64,000 bases of DNA from JAJFUI01 sp963754135 (GTDB lineage: Bacteria; Planctomycetota; Planctomycetia; Pirellulales; Thermoguttaceae). The stretch spans positions 1,550,001 to 1,614,000 of the forward strand of contig CAVWEY010000003.1 of NCBI GenBank assembly GCA_963754135.1. The letters are read 5' to 3'. Below are positions 1-8,791 of this stretch, piece after piece (positions within the stretch are counted from its first letter, which is position 1; each line of letters begins with the position of its first letter). The notes beneath the pieces were generated by a model, which was given only the letters and a program-made list of their open reading frames with translations, did no database searches and was not told where the DNA came from. The position numbers and the translations under genes are program-made.

Positions 1-2
1 AA

Positions 3-1487
3 GTTCTGGCCGCTGGGGGTGGAGGCGTGGGCGTGGGCGGCCGGGGCTCTGCGCTGGGCCTGCTCGCGGCCGTGGTCTGGACGTTGCTGGTCCGCGGCAG
101 TCTGCTGGAGGCGGCCATCGAGATCGACCGCCGCTTCGCCCTGAAGGAGCGGGTTTCCAGCGCACTCACACTGACGCCGGCCGATCGCCAATCAGAGGCG
201 GGCGAGGCGCTGCTGGCCGACGCCCTGCGCCGCGTCGAACGGATCGACGTGGCCGGGCGGTTTACGGTCAAGCCGCCGCGGCGGTTGCTGTTGCCCCTGC
301 TGCCGGGCCTGTTGGCCGTGCTCGTGGCGCTGTTGGTTGGCCCGGCGGCCGAAGGGCCAGCCCAGGCCAAGACTGATGATCCGGCGGCGAAAGAGCAGAT
401 CAAGAAATCGACCGACGTTGTCCGCCGTCAGCTTGCCGAGCGACGGGAGCAAGCCAAGAAGGAGGGCTTGCCCGAGGCCGAGGAGTTGTTCAAGAAGTTG
501 GAGCAGGGGACCAAGGAGTTGAACGCCGAGCCCAGGAAGGAAAAGGCGTTGGCCAAGCTGAACGACCTCGCGCGGCTCTTGGCCGAGCGGCGGCAGCAGC
601 TTGGCGGGGCGGAGAAGGTCAAGCAGCAATTGGAGCAGTTGAAGAAGGTCGATCAGGGTCCGGCGGACAAGTTCGCCCAGGCCATCAGCCGCGGCGATTT
701 CCAGAAGGCCGCCGACGAGTTGAAGAAACTCCAGGACGAGTTGGCCAAGAGCAAGCTAGACGATAAGCAGAAGGCCGACCTGGCCAAGCAACTCGACCAG
801 ATGAAGGATAAGCTCAACAAGCTGGCCGACGCCCAGCGGGCGGCCGAGCAGGACCTGAAGCAGCGGGCGAACCAACTCCGCCAGGCCGGCCAGTTGGCCG
901 AGGCCAACAAGCTGGAAGAGCAACTGGCCAAGCTCCGGCAGCAGGCCCCGCAAATGCAGCAGATGAAGCAACTCGCCCGGCAGTGCGGGCAATGCTCGAA
1001 GTGCCTCCGCCAGGGGAAGGCGGGGCAGGCGCAGGCCGGCAATTGCCTGGCCCAGATGCAGGCGGCGGTGGAGAGCCTCCAGAAGCAGTTGGACGAAGTG
1101 GGGATGCTCGATGACGCCATGAAGCAGTTGGCCCAGGCGCGGGAGCAAATGACCTGTCCAAACTGCGGCGGGGCGGGCTGCGAGCAATGTCAAGGCCAGC
1201 CCGGCCGGGCGTTGGGACGCGGCCGGGGCGACGGTGCCCGGCCCGAGCGGAAGACCGACACCCGCTCTTACGACTCGCAGGCGAAGCAGAAAGTGGGGCA
1301 GGGATCGGCGGCGGTGGTGGGCACGGTCGAAGGCCCGAACATCAGGGGGGACGTCCGTCAGGAGATTCAGCAGCAGGTCGATTCCGCCCGCCGCGGCGCC
1401 GCCGATCCGGTCAGCGGCCTCCACATGCCGCGGAAACGCGGGGAGCAGGCGAAGGAGTATTTCGACGACTTGCGGGAAGGGAAATGA
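3..1487 (+). CDS. Coiled-coil membrane protein with Cys-rich zinc-finger-like motif (5' partial)
   Basis: The frame is open to the left edge, so the true start lies outside the window. Visible features are two hydrophobic segments (about residues 10-26 and 86-105 counted from the GTG at 27), then about 200 residues of Lys/Glu/Gln/Leu-rich helix typical of a long coiled coil. Two cysteine clusters follow: CGQCSKC near residue 320 and CPNCGGAGCEQC near 377. The second resembles the CxxCxGxG repeats of DnaJ. The architecture suggests a membrane-anchored scaffold. I do not recognise a characterised homologue. The stop overlaps the next gene's start (ATGA at 1484-1487), indicating translational coupling. 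Confidence 0.7.
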   Translation, partial: VLAAGGGGVGVGGRGSALGLLAAVVWTLLVRGSLLEAAIEIDRRFALKERVSSALTLTPADRQSEAGEALLADALRRVERIDVAGRFTVKPPRRLLLPLLPGLLAVLVALLVGPAAEGPAQAKTDDPAAKEQIKKSTDVVRRQLAERREQAKKEGLPEAEELFKKLEQGTKELNAEPRKEKALAKLNDLARLLAERRQQLGGAEKVKQQLEQLKKVDQGPADKFAQAISRGDFQKAADELKKLQDELAKSKLDDKQKADLAKQLDQMKDKLNKLADAQRAAEQDLKQRANQLRQAGQLAEANKLEEQLAKLRQQAPQMQQMKQLARQCGQCSKCLRQGKAGQAQAGNCLAQMQAAVESLQKQLDEVGMLDDAMKQLAQAREQMTCPNCGGAGCEQCQGQPGRALGRGRGDGARPERKTDTRSYDSQAKQKVGQGSAAVVGTVEGPNIRGDVRQEIQQQVDSARRGAADPVSGLHMPRKRGEQAKEYFDDLREGK

Positions 1488-2173
1488 TGGACCCGTTCCG
1501 TTTCTGCTTGGCGCTCGGTCCCGTGGCCATGTATCTGTTGCTGTTGGGGGCCGTCAACCTGTCGCGCCGTCCGTTGCTGGTTTCGGGCGTGCGCGACGCC
1601 GCCGCGTTGGCCGTGGCGGTGGCGGGATTGGTGATCATCGGGCCGATGGAACTGTTGTTTCCGTTTGAGGCGGTGCTCCGCTACGGTCCCTACGTCTGGC
1701 TCTGGTTGCTGTCGCTGTACGCCATGTGCGTGGTGTTGTGGCTGTTGGTGTTGCGGCCGCGGCTGGTGATCTACAACATTTCGGCGGACAAATTGCGTCC
1801 GGTGTTGGCCGAGTTGGCCGGCCGGCTCGATACGGCCGCCCGCTGGGCGGGGGATAGCCTGTCGCTGCCGGCGCTGGGCGTGCAACTGTACGTCGATAGC
1901 TTCGCGGCGTTGGGCAGCATCTCGCTCTGTTCGGCCGGGGGCAACCAGAGTCACGCCGGTTGGCGGCGGCTGGAAACGGAGCTCGGCTCGGCGCTCGGGC
2001 GCGAGGAAGTCGGCCGCAGCCCGCGCGGACTAAGCCTCCTGGGCGGCGGCCTGTTGTGCCTCGCGGCGATCATTTGGGCCATCTCGCGGGACCCGCAGGC
2101 GATCGCCCAATCCGTCTCCAACGTCGTCCACGTGCTGCTGCGGATGATCGGGCTGGGGGCTGCGGGGAAATGA
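1484..2173 (+). CDS. Hypothetical multi-spanning membrane protein
   Basis: A 229-residue protein beginning MMDPFRFCLALGPVAMYLLL. The start is ATG 1484 or the adjacent ATG 1487, overlapping the stop of the preceding coiled-coil gene. Three to four hydrophobic helices lie in the first 90 residues (for example LAVAVAGLVIIG and VWLWLLSLYAMCVVLWLLVL), and one near the C terminus (LLCLAAIIWAI). The middle third is soluble. No enzyme motif is visible. The overlap with the upstream gene implies a joint membrane function. Function unknown. Confidence 0.7.
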   Translation: MMDPFRFCLALGPVAMYLLLLGAVNLSRRPLLVSGVRDAAALAVAVAGLVIIGPMELLFPFEAVLRYGPYVWLWLLSLYAMCVVLWLLVLRPRLVIYNISADKLRPVLAELAGRLDTAARWAGDSLSLPALGVQLYVDSFAALGSISLCSAGGNQSHAGWRRLETELGSALGREEVGRSPRGLSLLGGGLLCLAAIIWAISRDPQAIAQSVSNVVHVLLRMIGLGAAGK

Positions 2174-2191
2174 CCGGAGGAGGCGACTTCG

Positions 2192-2536
2192 TCATTCGAG
2201 CTTCGGACTTTGGGCTTCTCCCCGACTCGCCCCATTCTGCGGTTCCAGCACGAACGCCACCCGGTACGCCCGATACCCCGCGGCCAACTCACGGGGATAG
2301 AGCCGGGCGATCTCCGCCCGCAATTGGTCGGCGCTCTGGAAGCCGTCGGGGCGGGCGTCGGCGTCGGTCAGGTCGGCCAAATCGACCTCCTCGACCGCCG
2401 TCAGCCGGATATGGCCGGCGCCGGGTATGTAACTCCGCTGACCGGCGCGCATCCGCCGATGGCGCCAGAGGCGGATCGTTTGCGTCTTTTCGCCGGCGCG
2501 GATTGCCGGAAGGAATTTCTTCTTGAACAGCAGCAT
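2192..2536 (-). CDS. ASCH domain-containing protein
   Basis: About 114 residues beginning MLLFKKKFLPAIRAGEKTQT. This opening, with a conserved lysine, GxKTxTxR and then an all-beta body (GHIRLTAVEEVDLADL), is the ASCH-domain pattern, a PUA-like fold thought to bind RNA or nucleic-acid ligands. ATG 2536 is chosen because homology starts there; an upstream in-frame ATG at 2602 adds 22 unconvincing residues. It is convergent with the membrane protein ending at 2173. The exact role is unknown. Confidence 0.65.
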   Translation of the reverse strand: MLLFKKKFLPAIRAGEKTQTIRLWRHRRMRAGQRSYIPGAGHIRLTAVEEVDLADLTDADARPDGFQSADQLRAEIARLYPRELAAGYRAYRVAFVLEPQNGASRGEAQSPKLE

Positions 2537-2774
2537 GATGCCGTGGAATCGTCGTCGCGGGGCATCAGCCTGCCCCGCCGGCGGCAGACCCCCATTGTCC
2601 ACGGCATGGCCGGGGACGTCAATAATTGCCGGTGGAATCGCCTGTGACGGCTATTCGGGCCGACTCCGGCCCGCGCCACCGTTACCGCCTGTTTTCGCTC
2701 AGCGCCACCGGAAAATCCGGCCGAACGGTTCCGATAGGACTAGCCCTCACGGACTGACGGGCTGGCCGAAACGG

Positions 2775-2826
2775 TACTCGTCACGCTCCGCGTGACGCAA
2801 TTTCCTCACGCGGAGCGTGAGGAGTA
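2775..2826. repeat. Palindromic element, family K (CACGCTCCGCGTG)
   Basis: An inverted repeat with 15-bp perfect arms at 2781-2795 and 2806-2820. The arms extend to about 22 bp with one mismatch (gtactc...gagtac), around a loop of about 10 bp. It lies in the 2537-2853 intergenic stretch, where I see no gene. Related copies are at 8760-8783 and 11713-11763. Its hairpin could act as a terminator, but there is no T-tract. Confidence 0.7.
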
Positions 2827-2853
2827 CGCGGTGGACTTGGTCACGGAAGAACG

Positions 2854-4286
2854 ATGGATCGGATTTTGCGGGTTGCGCCGATAGGGCTGACTGTGCTGAT
2901 TCTTAGCTTGGCGGCGTTGGTCGGGCTGGCGGCGGCGTTGGCCCCCAGCGTCACCAACGGCGGGGACGGAGGCGGCGCCGCACAGGCCGCTTCCCCGTCC
3001 GCGGCGTCCGCCAGCGACGCCTCGCCGATTCCCTCGACCGGGCCGGAGTTGATTGGCCCGTCCCAAAGTGTAACGCGGCTTCCCGCGCCCGGAGAGCCCA
3101 AGGAAATGCCCAGCGTCGAGGCGGCGCCTCTGGCAGTTGCCTCGCCGCTGGCGGCCGCGGAGCCGGACGAGGAACGTTCCGAGCAGATGGAGCAGATCGC
3201 CCGCCAGGCCGACCGGCAGACCCGGCACGGACTCGAGTTGGCCGGCCGCGGGGCCTACTTCGCGGCGCGGTCGGAGTTCTTCGCCGCGCTGAGGCTGATC
3301 GCGGAGGGGCTGGACGCCGAGCGGGCCGGAACGGTGGCCGGGGCCGGAAAAGGGGACAGTCCCCAGCACGCACAAAGGGGGACAATCCCCTTTTCCGGCC
3401 ACGGCCGGGCGTCTGCGCCGCGCTGCTGGCAATAAAAGAGGCCGAGGACTTCCTGCCCGGCGGGCCGCGGCTGGAGTCCGATCCGGACTTGGCCGGTGTG
3501 ATCGCCGGCCACGCGACGCCGGTGTTGAAGGCCGGGGCCGACGGCGCGACCCCCATGACGGCGTTGCGGTGCTATCTCACGTTCGCCCAGGAGCAGTTTG
3601 CGGCGGCGGCGGGCCGGGAGGTGGCCGGCTCGATGGCCCTCCGCGCCCTGGGCAAACTGCACGAGGCCCTGGCCGGCAAGAATACCGCCGCCGACCACCG
3701 CTTCGCGGCGGTGCCCGCGGCCGCCGAATCCAAGGCGATGGTCTTCTACCAGGCCGCGCTGCTGGTGTACCCTGCGAACTACATGGCTGCCAACGACTTG
3801 GGCGTGCTGCTGGCCCACTCCGGCAACTCCGCCGACGCCCGCACCATCCTCGAATACAGTCTCTGGCTCTCTCCGCAGCCGGCCACTTGGCACAACCTGG
3901 CCGTCGTCTATCGGCAACTGGGCCAGCCGGCCCTGGCCGATCGGGCCGGCCGGCGGGCGGCCGCACTCGAACAAGCCGAACTGGCGCGGCGGAGAACGAT
4001 CGCCCAAGCCGCCAACCAGACGATCCGTTGGGTCGATCCGCAGACGTTCGCCGAGACATCGAGGAACATGCCAAACTCCCCCAACGTTCGCGCCGCTTCC
4101 GCCGGCGCAAGCGGCCGGGCAGCCGGTCGAGCCGGGCCGCTTGTCGCCGGCGGGGCAACCCGGCGGCACGGCCGGACAAGCCGGCGGCGATGCTCCGTCT
4201 TCGCCCGCACGGCGGCCGACCACGGCCGAGCGGATGACCTGGGGACCACGACCATGCCAAAGATGAGCGGGGCACTACGGCCATGA
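2854..4286 (+). CDS. TPR-type secreted protein, interrupted by a 59-bp palindromic element
   Basis: The N-terminal frame (2854-3341) encodes a hydrophobic anchor (IGLTVLILSLAALVGLAAAL) and a Glu/Arg-rich helix. The C-terminal frame (from about 3402) encodes helices typical of tetratricopeptide repeats: MVFYQAALLVYPANYMAAND, then AHSGNSADARTILEYSLWL and TWHNLAVVYRQLGQPALADR. The two frames differ by one register. Between them lies a 59-bp palindrome (3342-3400), and deleting exactly these bases joins the frames as ...TVAG-RPGVCAALLAIKEAEDF. A second register change near 4060-4080 is likely, since the Pro/Gln-rich tail reads better in the third frame. It overlaps the following export gene by 4 bp, so the two probably form an operon. 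As sequenced, it is a broken gene. Confidence 0.65.
3342..3400. repeat. Palindromic element inserted in the TPR gene
   Basis: The 15-bp outer arms 3342-3356 and 3386-3400 are perfectly complementary. Inner complementarity (ggggacagtcccc, agggggacaatcccc) gives a double-hairpin appearance. The length is 59 bp, not a multiple of three, which accounts for the frame break in the surrounding gene. Confidence 0.8.
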
Positions 4287-5576
4287 GAGTCAACTACTGC
4301 TACTGCGTGTCCCCGTCGCCCGAGGCCGCCGCACGCCGGCCGACGTGGCGCTACGCCCTGCTGGCGATGGCGGTTCTGGCAACGGCCGTCTGGCTGGTGG
4401 TTCGGCGATCCGAGGAAATGGTCGCTCCGACGGGTGTTGCCGCTCCGGCGGGGCCTCGCCATGCCGACGTCCGGTCGGCACGCGCCGCCCCAAGAACCCC
4501 GGGAGAGCGACGTGAGATTGTCCTTTGCCAGGCCCTCGGTCCCGCCGCCCCCCAAGACGTCTGCGCGATCGACTGCTCCACCGCCTGCCGCTGCCGGCGA
4601 GGTTGGGAGGCGGCGCGGGCCGCCGACTGGCAGGCCTATGCCCAGGGCGAATACGTCGGCCACGACCGGACGGCCCACGTCCCCGAATACCGCCTCCGCG
4701 TCGACGACCAGCTCGACATGACCTACCGGCTCACGCGGGAGGAAACCTCCACCCCCTACCGGCTGAACGTGGGCGACGAAGTCCAGGTCGAATCGTTCAC
4801 CGACTCCGAGATCAACCGCAACCTCCTGATCCAACCCGACGGCACGATCACCCTGCGGCTCTTGGGCCAGGTCCATGCCACCGGCCGGACCGTCACGCAG
4901 CTCCGCGACACCTTGGATGAACTCTACAAGAAGTACCTACAAAATCCCCGCCATCACCGTTACGCCGTTGAAGGTCAACACCAAGCTGGACGATCTGCGG
5001 GCGACGATCGACCGGCGGGCGGGCATCGGCGGGCAGAGCCAATCCGCCCGCGTCACCCCCGAGGGCAGCGTCTCGCTCCCCGGCATCGGCTCGGTCCAGG
5101 CCCAGGGTCTCACGATCCCCGAATTCCAGGAGGAACTCAACGAGCGTTATCGCCAGGTGGTCGAGGGGATCGAGGTGATCCCGATCCTGGCGCAGCGGGC
5201 GCCGCGGTACGTCTACGTCCTCGGCGAGGTCAATAACCCCGGCCGCTACGAGTTGGTCGCCCCCACCACCGCCTTGCAGGCGATCAGCCTGGCCGGCAGT
5301 TGGCGGGTGGGGGCCAACCTGCGGCAGATCGTCGTCTTCCGCCGCGGCGATGATTGGCGGATGCTGGCCACGGTGATCGACCTTCAGGCCGCCCTGCTGG
5401 GCCACAACCTCTGCCCTTGCGGTGAAATCTGGATCGACGACTCGGACGTAATCATTGTGCCCAAGAGCCAGATTCTCGTGGCCGACGACATGATCAACCT
5501 CCTCTTCACCCGCGGCCTGTACGGCGTCTTCCCCATGTACACGACGCTGAACTTCACGAAGCTCAGCTCGCTGTAG
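4283..5576 (+). CDS. Polysaccharide biosynthesis/export protein (Wza-like, SLBB), one frameshift
   Basis: The N terminus has a membrane segment (ALLAMAVLATAVWLVV). A Poly_export block follows: LNVGDEVQVESFTDSEINRN, then IQPDGTITLRLLGQVHATGR. After that comes a second export/SLBB region, with VTPEGSVSLPGIGSVQAQG and YVYVLGEVNNPGRYELVAPT. The family forms the outer-membrane channel for exopolysaccharide. The frame changes at about 4940-4950: removing one C from the CCCC run reconnects YKKYLQNP with AITVTPLKV. The segment 4430-4620 before the first domain is low complexity and may hold another error. The start at ATG 4283 overlaps the TPR gene. A second paralogue is at 8792-9853. Confidence 0.8.
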
Positions 5577-5588
5577 TGTAGCCGGCCG

Positions 5589-6134
5589 CTAGATCGGCTT
5601 CGTCAACTCATCCAGCGCTGCGGCGAACGCGCCGTAGGCCCCGGCGTCGAAGAGCACGAAACGGACCAACGCCAGCTGTCCGTGCTGCTTGAGGAAATCA
5701 ACGGCCGTCGAGAGGGCGAGGCAGGCCGCCTGTTCCATCGGGTAGCCGTAGGCGCCCGTGCTCAGCGCCGGCAGGGCGATGCTGTGGCAGCCGTGCTCGA
5801 CGGCCAATTCAAGGCTGCGGCGGTAGGCGCCGCGGAGGAGTTCCGCCTCGCCGCGCCGGCCCCCGCGCCACACAGGTCCGACGGCGTGGATCACGTATCG
5901 TGCGTCGAGCTTGCCGGCGGTGGAGATGACGGCCGAGCCGGTGGGGCAGCCTTGGGGGTAGCGGGTGGCGGTGTCGCGCATGATCTCCGGCCCGCCGCGG
6001 CGGTGGATCGCCCCGTCCACGCCGCCCCCGCCCGCCAAATGGCTGTTGGCCGCGTTGACGATCGCGTCCACTTGTTGGAGCGTAATGTCGCCTTGGTGGA
6101 GTTCGATCGTCTGGCCGTGGAATTGGACGTGCAT
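5589..6134 (-). CDS. Macrodomain protein, O-acetyl-ADP-ribose deacetylase-like
   Basis: A 181-residue stand-alone macrodomain, the usual length for the bacterial YmdB type. The ligand-binding signatures are intact: VDAIVNAANSHLAGGGGVDG (adenosine and catalytic loops), ISTAGKLDARYVIHAVGPVW, and SIALPALSTGAYGYP (phosphate loop). The family hydrolyses O-acetyl-ADP-ribose or removes mono-ADP-ribose from targets. It is convergent with the export gene ending at 5576 and divergent from the beta-helix gene at 6191. The exact substrate cannot be read from sequence. Confidence 0.9.
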   Translation of the reverse strand: MHVQFHGQTIELHQGDITLQQVDAIVNAANSHLAGGGGVDGAIHRRGGPEIMRDTATRYPQGCPTGSAVISTAGKLDARYVIHAVGPVWRGGRRGEAELLRGAYRRSLELAVEHGCHSIALPALSTGAYGYPMEQAACLALSTAVDFLKQHGQLALVRFVLFDAGAYGAFAAALDELTKPI

Positions 6135-6150
6135 GGCAATATGCTACAAT
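6123..6150 (+). promoter_or_regulatory. Candidate sigma-70-type promoter for the beta-helix gene
   Basis: TTGGAC (6123-6128), a 16-bp spacer, then TACAAT (6145-6150), ending 40 bp before the ATG at 6191. It overlaps the 5' end of the divergent macrodomain gene. This is consensus matching only. Confidence 0.35.
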
Positions 6151-6190
6151 TGATGGACGTATTAAGGAACCACCCTGCCGGAGCAAATCC

Positions 6191-7138
6191 ATGCGGACCC
6201 GAATCGGCTTCTGCCTGATGCTGGTGTTATGGCCGATCCCCGCCGCGGGCCGGGACATCTTCGTCGACAACCGGTCCGGCGACGACCGCTCGACCGGCGA
6301 GCAGTTGCACAACGCGCTTGCCCACGGCGGCCCGGTGCGGACGCTGGCCCGGGCGCTGCGGCTGGCCTGGAGCGGCGATGCGATCGTGCTGGTGAATACC
6401 GGCGTCCCCTACCAGGAGAACATAAGCCTGGTGGGAAGCCGGTACAGCGGGACACCGCAGCAGCCGTTTACGATCCGCGGCAACGGCGCCGTGCTGGACG
6501 GCTCGAAGCCGATTCCGCCGGAGGCGTGGAAGCCGTATGAGGGGGCCGTGTTCCGCTTCCGCCCGCGGCGGATGGCCTACCAGCAGTTGTTCCTGGACGG
6601 CCGGCCGGCGGTGCGGGTGATCGCGGTGGGGGCGTCTCACCGCCCGCCCAAGCTCCAGCCCCGTCAGTGGTGCCTGTTGGACGGCCAGATTTACTTCTGC
6701 GCCGAGCGGACGAAGCTGCCCGGCGACTACAAGCTGGCCTGCGCCCACGATCAGACGGGAATCACGTTGTTTCACGTCGAGCAGGTGGTCATCGCCGGTC
6801 TGACGGTGCAGGGTTTTCAATTGGACGGCATCAATCTGTTCAACAGTGCGCGGAACGTGTCGCTCCTGGGCGTCACCTGCCGCGGCAACGGCCGGAGCGG
6901 AGTGACGGTGGGCGGGGCGTCGCTGGCCGAGATCGACGGCTCGCTGCTGGGCGACAACGGCTGCGCCCAACTGCTGACGTTGCCCTGCTCGGAAGTCCAC
7001 GTCCGCGGCACGCACTTGTTGAGCAACACGGCCCCCGGCTGGGTCGACCAGGGGGGCCGCGTGTTCATCGACGGCAAGCGCGTGGAAGGCGGGCTGGACA
7101 AGTTCCGCCCGGCCGCCGCGGAGGAGCCGAGGCCATGA
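6191..7138 (+). CDS. Secreted right-handed beta-helix protein
   Basis: A 315-residue protein with a cleavable signal peptide (MRTRIGFCLMLVLWPIPAAG). It opens with the IFVDNRSGDDRSTG motif common to secreted pectate-lyase-like parallel beta-helix proteins. Repeated short strands follow, such as PFTIRGNGAVLDGS, QVVIAGLTVQGFQLDGINLF and NVSLLGVTCRGNGRSGVTVG. Such proteins bind or cleave polysaccharides, but no catalytic residues can be assigned. Its stop overlaps the start of the response regulator (ATGA at 7135-7138), an unusual pairing that implies co-translation. Confidence 0.75.
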   Translation: MRTRIGFCLMLVLWPIPAAGRDIFVDNRSGDDRSTGEQLHNALAHGGPVRTLARALRLAWSGDAIVLVNTGVPYQENISLVGSRYSGTPQQPFTIRGNGAVLDGSKPIPPEAWKPYEGAVFRFRPRRMAYQQLFLDGRPAVRVIAVGASHRPPKLQPRQWCLLDGQIYFCAERTKLPGDYKLACAHDQTGITLFHVEQVVIAGLTVQGFQLDGINLFNSARNVSLLGVTCRGNGRSGVTVGGASLAEIDGSLLGDNGCAQLLTLPCSEVHVRGTHLLSNTAPGWVDQGGRVFIDGKRVEGGLDKFRPAAAEEPRP

Positions 7139-7578
7139 AACGCGACGCGGTGGGCCGGCCCATGGAAGTCCTCCTGGTCGAAGACGATCTGGAGGACGCG
7201 GGAATGACGATCGAGGCCCTGCGGCAGGGGGACGTGCCCTGCCGGATCAGCCTGGTCTGCGACGGCGAGGAGGCGATGGAATTCCTCCTGCGGCGGCAGA
7301 AGTTCCGCCGCGCCCCCCGCCCCGACTTGGTCCTGCTGGACCTCAATCTCCCCAAGAAGAGCGGGCGGGAGGTGCTCGCCGAGGTCCGGGCCGACGGACA
7401 GTTGGCGGGCGTGCCGGTGGTCGTGCTCACCAGTTCCCATACCCACCGGCAGGTGTTGCAGGCCGAGAACCTCCACGTCGAGAGCTACCTGACCAAGCCG
7501 GTCAACCTCCGTCAGTTCAACAGCGTGGTGAAGTCGCTGCGGAAGTACATGCTCTCCGACGTGATCCTGCCGCAGTGA
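7135..7578 (+). CDS. Receiver-only response regulator (Rcp1-like)
   Basis: A 147-residue protein that is only a CheY-like receiver domain. It has the acidic pair in LLVEDDLEDA, the phospho-acceptor Asp in PDLVLLDLNLPKKSG, Thr/Ser in VVVLTSS, and Lys in SYLTKPVN. The VEDDLEDAGMTIEAL and DLNLPKKSGREVL pattern is typical of the Rcp1 family paired with phytochrome-like hybrid kinases. No kinase is adjacent. ATG 7135 is chosen because it overlaps the preceding stop. Confidence 0.9.
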   Translation: MKRDAVGRPMEVLLVEDDLEDAGMTIEALRQGDVPCRISLVCDGEEAMEFLLRRQKFRRAPRPDLVLLDLNLPKKSGREVLAEVRADGQLAGVPVVVLTSSHTHRQVLQAENLHVESYLTKPVNLRQFNSVVKSLRKYMLSDVILPQ

Positions 7579-7579
7579 G

Positions 7580-8539
7580 CTACGGCCCGTACCCGGGATT
7601 GCCGTACCCGGGATTGCCGTACGGCGAGCTGCCGTAGGGCAAATTGCCGTACCCTGAATTGCCGTAGTCCGGATAGTAGCCGCCGCCGTTCATGTAGAAC
7701 TGCGGTGTGCCCACGCCTTGCAGCGTGCGGACGTTGTTCTGCATCCGCTGCACCGAGGCCTGTTGGATGCGGGCGTCGCGTTGCAGCCCCCAAAGGTCCG
7801 TCCCGAATTGCTGGTTCATCCGCTGTTGCTGGAGTTGCGGCTTCACCAGCGTCGAGTAATTGTCGATCGTCCCCCCGGCCGTATCGTTGCGGAAGAGTTG
7901 CAGGTACGGGCTGACGCCGGAAGTAGAGACTTGCGTTCCGGCGTAAACCTTCTCCGGCGGCGGCAGCGAAGCAAACGACCGGTAGGCGGTCGTCCCGGCC
8001 AACTGCCGCTGCTGGTCCAGAGCGGCGTAAGAGGAGTAACTCGACGAACGCGGCCCGGACGCGGTGGGAGGCCGGTACGTTGGGGCGTTGGGCAGCCGCG
8101 AGGAAGCGTTCGGATCCGCGTTGGCCGGCTGGCCCGCGGGCACCGCGGCCTCGCCCGGCGTCGGCGTCGGCGGCATTAGCGGCATCCCCGGCGTGCCGGG
8201 CGGGACAAGCTCCGTCGGGGCCGTGGGCAGCACCCGGGGGGCCATCCCCGGCTGGATCGCGTCCGTGCTGGAACTCTGGCCGGTCCTTTGCATCCGCATC
8301 CTTTGCTCCTGCGTCGCGCGCTGCATCTCGTCGCGCGTCATCGGCCGGCGCTCTCGGTATACCTGGCTCGACCGCACGCCGCCTCCGCTCTCGCCGCTGC
8401 GGCCGGCCTGCGGAAGCAGGAAGGTGGGGGACTGCGCGGCGGCCGACGGCGGAGCATTGTCCTCAGCCTCCTCGGCAACCGGCGAGTTCAACACCCAACT
8501 ACCCAGCAGCATCACGCCAATTCCAATTGTGACTTGCAT
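7580..8539 (-). CDS. Secreted Pro/Gln/Tyr-rich low-complexity protein
   Basis: A 319-residue protein with a hydrophobic N terminus (VTIGIGVMLLGSWVLNSPVA). A disordered Pro/Ala/Ser-rich centre and a Gln-rich stretch follow. It ends in short Tyr-Gly-Asn repeats (YGNSGYGNLPYGSSPYGNPG onward), encoded by tandem DNA repeats at 7585-7675. I do not recognise a family. The composition suggests an exported surface or matrix protein. It is convergent with the response regulator, 1 bp apart. Confidence 0.6.
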   Translation of the reverse strand: MQVTIGIGVMLLGSWVLNSPVAEEAEDNAPPSAAAQSPTFLLPQAGRSGESGGGVRSSQVYRERRPMTRDEMQRATQEQRMRMQRTGQSSSTDAIQPGMAPRVLPTAPTELVPPGTPGMPLMPPTPTPGEAAVPAGQPANADPNASSRLPNAPTYRPPTASGPRSSSYSSYAALDQQRQLAGTTAYRSFASLPPPEKVYAGTQVSTSGVSPYLQLFRNDTAGGTIDNYSTLVKPQLQQQRMNQQFGTDLWGLQRDARIQQASVQRMQNNVRTLQGVGTPQFYMNGGGYYPDYGNSGYGNLPYGSSPYGNPGYGNPGYGP

Positions 8540-8759
8540 GACTTGCTACCCTTTCTTCTCACCCGCCATCGCCGGCGGAGCCGATGCGGCCGCACCTGCC
8601 TAATCCCCCACTAGAAGTTTACCGCCGCGAGACATTTTTGGCAATAGCCGTTACCCCACGTATGGCCAGATTTGTCCCCTCTCGAAATGTATGCCTTTGC
8701 CCTCAATATGGGATCGCCTGCTGGAGTAATAGTACCGTTGCCGCCCCAGCAAAGCACCC

Positions 8760-8783
8760 CCGCACACGGAGTGTGCGGAGTAC
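8760..8783. repeat. Palindromic element, family K, solo hairpin
   Basis: The cgcacac-ggagtgtgcg hairpin in the 8540-8791 intergenic stretch, just downstream of the export gene that ends at 8792. It matches the right half of the element at 11713-11763. I see no gene in this stretch. Confidence 0.55.
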
Positions 8784-8791
8784 AATAAGCC

